A DNA stretch of 64,000 nucleotides from Magnetospirillum sp. SS-4 (GTDB taxonomy: Bacteria > Pseudomonadota > Alphaproteobacteria > Rhodospirillales > Magnetospirillaceae): contig NZ_CACVCH010000046.1 in the NCBI RefSeq assembly GCF_902729425.1, positions 31,248 through 95,247 on the forward strand, given 5' to 3'. Shown here piece after piece: positions 41,484 through 47,960 of the stretch (position 1 is its first letter; every line of letters starts with the position of its first letter). Below the pieces are notes generated by a model, which saw nothing but the letters and a program-made list of their open reading frames with translations, had not been told where the DNA came from and searched no databases. The translations under genes and the position numbers were made by a program.

Positions 41484-42389
41484 ATGAACCTGCGGCGGCG
41501 GCGTCCCGAACTGTCGGTGTTCGGCCTGTCGGCCCTGGATCTGTTCGCGTCGGGAATGGGCGCCTTCGTCCTGCTGGCTGTCCTGCTGTTTCCTCATTTC
41601 CGCAAGATCGAGCCGGTGCTGTCCGAGACGCGGCAGATGGTCCGCGACGCCCGCGACGCCGTGGCAGCGGCCGCGGTGGCCGAGGCGCAAGCGCGCCAGG
41701 CCGGACAGCGGGCCGGGGCCGCCGCCCGTCAGGCGGCGCAAGCGGCCAGCGAGACCGCCGATCTCGACGCCGAGACCGCCCGGCTGGAGGCGAAGGAGGC
41801 CAGGACCACGCAGGTCCTGGCGCGCTGCCAGGCCACCGTCGCCAAGCTGGACATCCGGTCGATGGATCTGGTCCTGGCTTTCGATTCGACCGGTAGCATG
41901 GCCGACGCCATGGCCGACATGCGCCGCAGTCTGGCCGGAGTGGTCCGGGTTCTCCACCAGATGGTGCCCGACCTGCGCATCGGCCTCGTCACCTTTCGGG
42001 ACGACGCCTCGTTCGTCACCCGTTCGATGCCGCTCACGCCCATGGATGATTCCGGAATCGCCCAGGCGCTGTCCTGGCTGAAGGCGCAGGGTGCCGACGG
42101 CGGTACCGGTCCGCGCGCGGTGGAAAAGGGGCTTGCCGCCGTCGCCGCCCTGTCCTGGCGGGACGTGCGCCGGGTGGTGGTGTTGATCGGAGACGATCCC
42201 GACGACGATTCCGCCCCCCACGCGGCCGAGGCGGTCGCCCGGTCGCTGTCCAGGGTGTCGTCGATCTCGGTCAAGGGGCAGGGCGGCCCGTTCTTCGAGG
42301 CGGTGGCCAAGGCCGGCGGCGGTGGCTATTACGTCGACCCGGGGGGGCGGATGATGGAAAGCCTGCTGCTCGCGGCGCTGGAGGACTGA
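41484..42389 (+). CDS. VWA protein with MotB-like membrane helix (1)
   Basis: A 301-residue inner-membrane protein. A short basic N-terminus is followed by a single helix at ~13-37 with the sequence FGLSALDLFASGMGAFVLL. Asp19 sits near its start, as in MotB's 'A.ADFMTAMMAFFLVMW' helix. An Ala/Glu/Gln-rich coiled coil (~45-120) connects to a VWA domain (~127-300) with MIDAS residues in LVLAFDSTGSM (Asp134), GLVTFRDDA and VLIGDDPDDD. I infer it is a B-subunit of the MotA-like channel in which the usual peptidoglycan-binding domain is replaced by VWA. It begins two bases after the protease gene and is followed by a close paralogue. Confidence 0.82.
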   Translation: MNLRRRRPELSVFGLSALDLFASGMGAFVLLAVLLFPHFRKIEPVLSETRQMVRDARDAVAAAAVAEAQARQAGQRAGAAARQAAQAASETADLDAETARLEAKEARTTQVLARCQATVAKLDIRSMDLVLAFDSTGSMADAMADMRRSLAGVVRVLHQMVPDLRIGLVTFRDDASFVTRSMPLTPMDDSGIAQALSWLKAQGADGGTGPRAVEKGLAAVAALSWRDVRRVVVLIGDDPDDDSAPHAAEAVARSLSRVSSISVKGQGGPFFEAVAKAGGGGYYVDPGGRMMESLLLAALED

Positions 42390-42391
42390 GC

Positions 42392-43333
42392 ATGCGCCGT
42401 CCCAGCCGCGAGATCGGAGCCTTCAGCCTGTCGGCGGTCGACCTGTTCGCCTCGGCCCTGGGGGCGTTCATGATCGTGGTGGTCCTGTTGCTGCCCTATT
42501 TCCGCAATCTCTCGGACGTGGAGGCGCATCGGCGGGAGGCGAGGCAATCCTTGCAGGAGGCCGTCGTCGCGCGAAGCCGGGCGGAGGCCGCCCGCGACAC
42601 GGCCGCCGCCGAAGCCGAAGCCGCCGAGGCCAAGGCCGCCGAGGCCGGGCGCCGCCGCGCCGCCGCCGCCGCCCGGCGTGACGCCGCCGCTTCGGCTTCG
42701 GCCGCCGGCGAGACCGCCATGGCGGCCTGCGCCCAGACCCGGGCAAGCCTGTCCATCGGCGCCCTCGACATCGCCATCGGCGTCGACACCACCGCCAGCA
42801 TGGGGGCCGAGGTTCTGGCGCTGCGAAATGAAATCGGGGGAATCGCCCGCGTTCTCGACCGCATCTCGGGCGATGTCCGCCTGGGCGTCGTCGCCTTCCG
42901 CGACACCGGGGACGCCTATGTCACGCGGACATTGCCGCTTACCTCGCCGTCGACCGGACTTTCCGTCATCCAGGATTTCCTGAACAGCCTGTCCGCCGAT
43001 GGCGGCGGCGACTGTCCGGAGGCGCTTGACCAGGCCGTTGCCGAGCTTGTCGGGTTGCCGTGGCGGGACGCCGCCCAGCGCCGCATCGTGGTGGTCGGAG
43101 ACGCCGAGGCCCACGCGGGCGCCCGGGATGCCGCCCTTGCCCGCGCCCGCGCCTTCGCCGCCGCCGGCGGCAAGCTGTCCAGCGTCTTCACGTACCGGAC
43201 GGACAACGCCACATGTTCGGCCTCGACGGCCGAGCCGTTCTATCGCGCCCTGGCCGCCGAGGGCGGCGGCCGGTACGTCGACCGGAACGAATCCGTCATG
43301 GAGGCGGTGCTGATGGCCCTGTTGGGAAAGTAG
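42392..43333 (+). CDS. VWA protein with MotB-like membrane helix (2)
   Basis: A 313-residue paralogue of the preceding protein. The helix (~11-36) reads FSLSAVDLFASALGAFMIVV with Asp17 in the same place. A coiled coil of ~75 residues rich in Ala, Glu and Arg follows, then a VWA domain with MIDAS motifs IAIGVDTTASM (Asp132), LGVVAFRDTGDA and VVVGDAEAH. The motif F-x-L-S-A-x-D-L-F-A-S-x-x-G-A-F is shared with the first copy, while coiled coils and loops differ. This suggests a heterodimeric pair of stator-like subunits. It ends seven bases before the convergent minus operon. Confidence 0.82.
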   Translation: MRRPSREIGAFSLSAVDLFASALGAFMIVVVLLLPYFRNLSDVEAHRREARQSLQEAVVARSRAEAARDTAAAEAEAAEAKAAEAGRRRAAAAARRDAAASASAAGETAMAACAQTRASLSIGALDIAIGVDTTASMGAEVLALRNEIGGIARVLDRISGDVRLGVVAFRDTGDAYVTRTLPLTSPSTGLSVIQDFLNSLSADGGGDCPEALDQAVAELVGLPWRDAAQRRIVVVGDAEAHAGARDAALARARAFAAAGGKLSSVFTYRTDNATCSASTAEPFYRALAAEGGGRYVDRNESVMEAVLMALLGK

Positions 43334-43340
43334 GGGGCGG

Positions 43341-43799
43341 TCACCGGCCTTTCCGGTTGCGATTGTCGACGGTGGTCGTCGATCTGACGATTCCCTTTTC
43401 GATGATCAGCAGCAGGTCGAACTCGTACACCGAATCGTAGCCCATGTGGTGATACTGAATCTGCGCCCCCATCGGGACGCGCAAGACGCCGGAGAACCAC
43501 CCGGCGAACACCGTGCCGCCGGCCTCGGCGCGGAACAGGTCCGCGAGCCCGACCTGTCGCCGCCTTTCACAGTTCCAGCCCGAACGGGGAGCGTCGTCGC
43601 ACAATTCCGCGCTGATGCCGGTGAGGTGCAGCCGGCCGTCCCTGATCTCCCATCTGGCGACATAGCCGCGCCAGTTGGCGGTGCTGGTGGAGGCGAAGGG
43701 GGGGCGGGACGCCTCGGCGTAATAGGCTTCCAGCGGTTCGGAAAACAGGGGATGGTCGACGCCGTCGATGGCGATGGTGTCGGAGATCTGGGCTGTCAT
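43341..43799 (-). CDS. Hypothetical protein, 152 residues
   Basis: A soluble protein with no signal peptide, starting MTAQISDTIAIDGVDHPLF. Aromatic-rich segments (EAYYAEASRPPF, NWRGYVARWEIRDGRLHLTGI) and a central LCDDAPRSGWNCERRRQ suggest a beta-rich fold. No family is recognised. An AAGGAGGAC ribosome site precedes the ATG. It is the last gene of the minus operon, 23 bases after the FliG-C-like gene, and ends tail-to-tail with the second VWA gene. Function unknown, presumably an accessory of this system. Confidence 0.75.
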   Translation of the reverse strand: MTAQISDTIAIDGVDHPLFSEPLEAYYAEASRPPFASTSTANWRGYVARWEIRDGRLHLTGISAELCDDAPRSGWNCERRRQVGLADLFRAEAGGTVFAGWFSGVLRVPMGAQIQYHHMGYDSVYEFDLLLIIEKGIVRSTTTVDNRNRKGR

Positions 43800-43822
43800 G
43801 GCGTCCTCCTTGCCGGTCGGGA

Positions 43823-44131
43823 TCAGGGATTGGCCGAGTCCAGCCGCTCGAGAATCCGGCGCGGCAGGTCGCCGCTGTCCGCCGCCTCGCCAAGCTGGCG
43901 GGCAAAGGTGGCCGATGCCGCCGCCAGCCCGGCGGCTCCGACGTCTCCCAGTAGGGCCATGTCGTCGACCAGCAGCGCCTTGACCCGGCGGCCGACGGTC
44001 GACAGGACCCGCTCCCTCGCCAGATGCGAGGCCCCGGCCAGCACCGCGACCACCGCGTCGGCGTCGACGAATCTGAGAATCGCGATCACGTCGTCGTCGT
44101 CGAGGCGGGTAACGTTCTCGATGTCGATCAC
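43823..44131 (-). CDS. Stand-alone FliG C-terminal-like domain protein
   Basis: A 102-residue cytosolic protein starting at a GTG within the stop of the upstream membrane protein gene. Its whole length matches the C-terminal domain of the flagellar rotor protein FliG: NVTRLDDDDVIAILRFVD, AVVAVLAGASHLARERVL, VGRRVKALLVDDMALLGDV and FARQLGEAADSGDL parallel FliG's 'LDDrdvq.lLrevd', 'lalAlkGAseelrekil', 'mskRaaemLreDlealGpV' and 'iar.La.aGei'. FliG-C is the part that touches MotA. FliG's N-terminal and middle domains are absent. In a cluster with a MotA-like channel this suggests a rotor- or clutch-like partner. The call is by eye and needs a profile search. Confidence 0.7.
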   Translation of the reverse strand: MIDIENVTRLDDDDVIAILRFVDADAVVAVLAGASHLARERVLSTVGRRVKALLVDDMALLGDVGAAGLAAASATFARQLGEAADSGDLPRRILERLDSANP

Positions 44132-44448
44132 GGCGTCACTCCCATGGTTGCCACGGCCAGGCCAAGGCCGAGGATGAAAAGCCGCAGCCAGGCCGGGCGG
44201 GACGACGGAAGGCGCGGCCCCGCCAGGTGCAGGCAGACGAAGCCGCCGTACCATCCCGCTCCCACTCCCCAGGCGTCCGTCATTCCGGCCAGCCACAAGC
44301 CGAGCGATGCCGCCACCGCCAGAAGCGCCACAATCCCGTTGCGCAGGCGCATGCCCGAAGCGTTCCAGGGCCACGCCGCGAAGGTGGTGGCGGCTCCGGC
44401 GATTCCGACGGCCAGCCACGGCAGGACCGAAGGCGTCGGAGCAATCAT
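44128..44448 (-). CDS. Small membrane protein, 106 residues
   Basis: A hydrophobic protein with about four short membrane segments: LPWLAVGIAGAATTFAAW, NGIVALLAVAASLGLWLAGM, a Trp/Gly-rich segment (WGVGAGWYGGFVCLHLAG) and LRLFILGLGLAVATMGV. It starts with ATG at 44448 inside the stop of the 664-residue protein gene and ends in a GTGA overlap with the FliG-C-like gene, so all three are made from one coupled message. No family recognised. It may anchor the FliG-C-like protein at the membrane; that is inference from position. Confidence 0.75.
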   Translation of the reverse strand: MIAPTPSVLPWLAVGIAGAATTFAAWPWNASGMRLRNGIVALLAVAASLGLWLAGMTDAWGVGAGWYGGFVCLHLAGPRLPSSRPAWLRLFILGLGLAVATMGVTP

Positions 44449-46439
44449 TTTCCCGTCCCCAGGGCTTCGTGGTGCAGGGTCAGGGTCGAGGCCAGTTCGG
44501 CCGACCAGATCGCAAGGCGGCGGACCGCCAGGGCCGGCTTGTCCGACGCGGTTTCGTTGATCTGGCGGGGCAGGTCGAGCAACAGCGGCTTGACCACGCC
44601 CCAGCCGTGACTGATGTCGCTGACCGGCAGGGCCGAGGCCAGGGCCGTCCAGCCCAGCACGGCCGCCAGTCGATGGTTCCCGGCGGCAAGAGCGATGTGG
44701 CGTTCCGCCTGGAGCTTGAACCAGCGATTGCGAAGCTCGGCCATGGCCGGGCCGGGATCGCCGCCGCCGGCGTGCTCGGCCAGCACCCAGGCGGCGACCA
44801 TCGCATCGCGGGGGCGCAATTGCTTGTCGGTCTCCTCCGGCTTGGCCGCGTTCAGGTCCTGGTCCAGGCTTTCGCGCGCGCGCCGCCGGCATTCGGCCGT
44901 CTTCGCCCCCGGATTGAACCGGGCGACGGCGCAGCCGGCATGGACGCTGTCGTAGAGGCCGGGCCTGATCATGGCCTTGATCCGCGCCGCGCCGGCAAGA
45001 TCGCCGGAGGCGGCCAGCGCCGCGACCAGCTTGGCCAGGATGGGACTGTTGGGTCGCGCCGTTTCGGGCAGGCCGGAAACGATCCGTTCGGCGGCAGCGG
45101 CGGCGGCGGGGTGATTGGCGGCAAGCCGCGCATGGGCCGCCGCGACGCCCGCCGCAAGGGTGTGGTCCGACAGCCGCCGCGCCTCCCCGGCGACGGCTTC
45201 CAGCTTGGCGGCAAGGCCGCCGGGGTCGCGCGTCGGGTCGAGATATGTCAGCCCATGGGCCAGGCCGTTCCGCCATCTGGCTGCGTCGTCCGCCGATGCC
45301 GCCCCGCGGGATGCGGCCAGGACCTCGTCGACGAGTCCCCGTTGGCCATTGGCTTCGGCGAGAAAGGAGATGGTCTGGGGGCGCCGTTCGCCGGTGGCGG
45401 CGCGGGACAGGGCCAGGCCATGTTCCGGCGCCCCGGCCATGGCCAGGCCATAGACGACCCACGCATCGGTCTGCCGGTCGGGATCGCCGCTGCGGTCGGT
45501 CTCGGGAATGACGGCCAGCAGGGCGGCGGCCTTTCGGGCCATGCGTTCCGCCTGGACCGCGACGCCCTGGCGCAGTTCGGCCGCCCGGGCTCGGGCGGTG
45601 GCGGCGGTAGCGGCATCGTCGGACGCGGCGGCGAAGGCCTCGTACCAGGCGGCGGCCACCAGCGGCCGGACCTTCATCCGGTCGCTGAGAACCGCCAGGT
45701 TCCACAAAAGCGGCGGCGAATCCGGAATGAACGTCGCCACCTGTTCGAACAGGTCGATGGCCCGCGCCGAATCGCCGTTCCGGGCGGCGGCCATGGCCTT
45801 GCCGGCGATTTCGTCGAGCCATCCCTGCTTTCCGGAGTGGCGAAGCCGGGGAATGCGTTCGATCACCTCGCCGATCCAATCGCCATGGCCGAGGGCGTCG
45901 ATCACTCCTTCGGCCAGCGACAGCGTCGGTGGATCATAGGGGGGAGGAATCGGCGGATTCGGCGGCGTGGAGGCCCATCGCGCCAGCTTCTGGGCGGTCG
46001 TGCGCGCATGGGCCAGCCGCAGATTGACCGCCGCCAGGCTTTCGTCGGTGGCATATCCGCCCTCGATCAGGGGCGCCAAGCGGTCGTGCTCGCGTTCCAG
46101 CATGCGGATCTCGGTGGCGGCGACGCGCCGGGCCGCGCTCAGCCATGCGGAGAAATCGCCGTGCCGCCGCGCCGTCGCCTCGCGCAGCATGCCCAGGACA
46201 AGTTCGGCCAGATCGCCGTGCCGTTCCTGCCGGACGATCACGGCACGGTTGCCTTCGGTGGGTTTCGGTACGGTGCGCATATCGCGGAACAGGCGGTCGC
46301 GTTCGGCCAGCAGCAGGGACAGGCGGGCATCCAGGGCGGCGTGCGGCGGGGTCTGGGCCGCCGTCCGCGCCGATGGCAGCCCGACCAGCAGCCCGACCAG
46401 CAGCCCGACCAGCAGAATGACGAGCAGGCGCGCCATCAT
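44445..46439 (-). CDS. Large secreted repeat-rich protein, 664 residues
   Basis: A signal peptide with an unusual tandem VGLL repeat (MMARLLVILLVGLLVGLLVG) precedes a mainly alpha-helical periplasmic protein. Helical, TPR-like stretches are visible in the middle (AAARNGDSARAIDLFEQVATFIPDSPPLLWNLAVL). No catalytic motif or C-terminal anchor was recognised. The ATG overlaps the stop of the upstream 469-residue protein and its own stop overlaps the next start, both by four bases. Its place in the operon suggests a periplasmic structural or docking part of the VWA/motor-like system, perhaps a ligand of the VWA domains. Confidence 0.75.
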   Translation of the reverse strand: MMARLLVILLVGLLVGLLVGLPSARTAAQTPPHAALDARLSLLLAERDRLFRDMRTVPKPTEGNRAVIVRQERHGDLAELVLGMLREATARRHGDFSAWLSAARRVAATEIRMLEREHDRLAPLIEGGYATDESLAAVNLRLAHARTTAQKLARWASTPPNPPIPPPYDPPTLSLAEGVIDALGHGDWIGEVIERIPRLRHSGKQGWLDEIAGKAMAAARNGDSARAIDLFEQVATFIPDSPPLLWNLAVLSDRMKVRPLVAAAWYEAFAAASDDAATAATARARAAELRQGVAVQAERMARKAAALLAVIPETDRSGDPDRQTDAWVVYGLAMAGAPEHGLALSRAATGERRPQTISFLAEANGQRGLVDEVLAASRGAASADDAARWRNGLAHGLTYLDPTRDPGGLAAKLEAVAGEARRLSDHTLAAGVAAAHARLAANHPAAAAAAERIVSGLPETARPNSPILAKLVAALAASGDLAGAARIKAMIRPGLYDSVHAGCAVARFNPGAKTAECRRRARESLDQDLNAAKPEETDKQLRPRDAMVAAWVLAEHAGGGDPGPAMAELRNRWFKLQAERHIALAAGNHRLAAVLGWTALASALPVSDISHGWGVVKPLLLDLPRQINETASDKPALAVRRLAIWSAELASTLTLHHEALGTGK
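46377..46412. repeat. 12-bp tandem repeat in the signal-peptide coding region
   Basis: Three perfect, adjacent copies of CAGCCCGACCAG (46377-46388, 46389-46400, 46401-46412) plus one degenerate copy after them. On the minus strand they encode the repeated Leu-Val-Gly-Leu units of the 664-residue protein's signal peptide. Gain or loss of a unit keeps the frame and changes the hydrophobic core by four residues. Confidence 0.85.
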
Positions 46440-47845
46440 CGTCCTCCCGTCCCGGTGGAGCCGGACTCGGTGAAGACGGCGATGCCCTGCATCACCCGGA
46501 GCGCCCCGCGGGCGACGTCGTCGTCGGGCTTGCGCCTGGCCTGTGCCTCAAGGTCGGCCAGGGCGGCGGCGATGTCGCTGTCGTGGCGGTCCAGCGTGGC
46601 GAAAACCACCTGATTGCGCTGATCCTCCCATCGCTTCAGGCTGGTCAGGTCCGACATCCTGGGACCGAACACCGAGGCCGGCACGCTGTCCAGGCCCGGC
46701 GTCGGCCGGTTCAGGCGCGCCAGATCAGCCGGGGACAGCGGTCGCCCCCGGTCGCCGGTGATGTCGCGCCCGATGCCCATGCCGATGATGTAGCTGGAGG
46801 CGTCGCGCAGGTCGGGGTCGGCGGGGGCCATGCGGAGATGATCCTCCAGTATCCGCTTGCTTCGGTTGGGGTCGTTGCGTCCCTTCTGGATGGCGTCCAT
46901 CACCATGTCGCCGGCGCGCGGTCCCAGCCGGCGGATGTCTTCCGGGCGAGGCCCGTATTCCTTGGCCGGCTTGGCCGGATCGAAGACCGGATTGACCGGC
47001 TTCGGCGGCGGAGGAGGAGTCACGCGCAACGTGTCCTTGGGTTTCGGCCCCTTGATGTCGGCGGGATGGACCACCGGCAGGGTGTCGGAGGGGGGCGCCG
47101 TCGCCCCGTCCGCCAGGGGGGGAGGGGGCAGGGACGCCAGCGACGGCGGTTCCGCCAGTTCTCCCACCGGAGGCGCCGATCCGGTTTCGCGGACGAAGTC
47201 GTCCACCAGATCCTTGATCGCGTCGGGCACCGCCTCGGCGGCCTGGCGGCGTCGGGCCTCGTCCTGTTCGATTCGCTTGCGCTGGGCGTCTTCCGCCTCC
47301 GCCTGCCGCCGTCGCGCATCCTCCTCGGCGGCGCGGCGCAGCCGGTCCTGTTCGGCCAGCCATTCCCGCAGCCGCTCGGCCTCGGCCGTTCCATCGCTGT
47401 TTCCGCGCCGCCCGGATTCGTCGAAGGCGGCGATCGCCTCGCTGATCCGCGAGCCGCTGTTCTGGCGCAGGATGTTGTTGGCGAGGTTGTACCAAGCGTT
47501 CTTGTCGTCGGGAGTGAGCGCGACCACGCGGCGATAGGCGGCCTCGGCGTCGGCGTACCGCCCCTCCTGGGTGGCCCGCCGTCCCTCGGCGAAGGCCGCG
47601 TGGGCCGCCTCGACCGTCGGGTCCCTGGTCGGCGGCGTCGGGGACCGGTCGGGGAGGGTCGTCCCGTCGCCGCCGCCGCGACAGTAATTGTTCCACGAGC
47701 CGCAGATGCAGTCCTTGCCGCATATGGCCCAGGCGGAGCCGGTCGACGCCAGGGCCATGGCGGTGGCGAACAGTACCGCCATCGCCAGCCTCGCGGCGGA
47801 AAACGGGTGTCCCGGCCGTCTTCTGGTCTGCGATGTCCGTTCCAT
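46436..47845 (-). CDS. Secreted TPR/coiled-coil protein, 469 residues
   Basis: The ATG at 47845 follows a GAGGGAG ribosome site and opens a signal peptide ending near GSAWA. The mature protein starts with a Cys-rich patch (ICGKDCICGSWNNYC) and a TPR unit (EGRYADAEAAYRRVVALTPDDKNAWYNLAN). A highly charged Arg/Glu coiled coil (~140-215) and a Pro-rich stretch (~235-300) follow, then a helical C-terminal region. It is the first gene of the minus operon that contains the FliG-C-like protein, and it diverges from the hybrid kinase gene. Probably a periplasmic scaffold of the system; no catalytic motif seen. Confidence 0.78.
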   Translation of the reverse strand: MERTSQTRRRPGHPFSAARLAMAVLFATAMALASTGSAWAICGKDCICGSWNNYCRGGGDGTTLPDRSPTPPTRDPTVEAAHAAFAEGRRATQEGRYADAEAAYRRVVALTPDDKNAWYNLANNILRQNSGSRISEAIAAFDESGRRGNSDGTAEAERLREWLAEQDRLRRAAEEDARRRQAEAEDAQRKRIEQDEARRRQAAEAVPDAIKDLVDDFVRETGSAPPVGELAEPPSLASLPPPPLADGATAPPSDTLPVVHPADIKGPKPKDTLRVTPPPPPKPVNPVFDPAKPAKEYGPRPEDIRRLGPRAGDMVMDAIQKGRNDPNRSKRILEDHLRMAPADPDLRDASSYIIGMGIGRDITGDRGRPLSPADLARLNRPTPGLDSVPASVFGPRMSDLTSLKRWEDQRNQVVFATLDRHDSDIAAALADLEAQARRKPDDDVARGALRVMQGIAVFTESGSTGTGGR

Positions 47846-47960
47846 GCGGCGACTCCCTCGTGTGCCTGGTCCCGTTCTTCTAAGGACGGACGGGATGGTG
47901 GAATTCGCCGGATTTCGATGACGGATGCCACCGTTGTGGGCGGTGGCGGCCTGGGGCATT

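Noticed and set aside
34372..43333. Type VI secretion system regulatory cluster (PpkA kinase, PppA phosphatase, FHA protein)
   Set aside because: The kinase/PP2C/FHA trio is similar, but no sheath, tube, baseplate, ClpV, TssJLM or VgrG genes are present; the partners here are a MotA-like channel and VWA proteins.
36092..43333. Zorya anti-phage system
   Set aside because: A MotA-like (ZorA-like) gene is present, but the B-subunits have VWA instead of a peptidoglycan-binding domain, and no ZorC, ZorD helicase or ZorE nuclease is seen.
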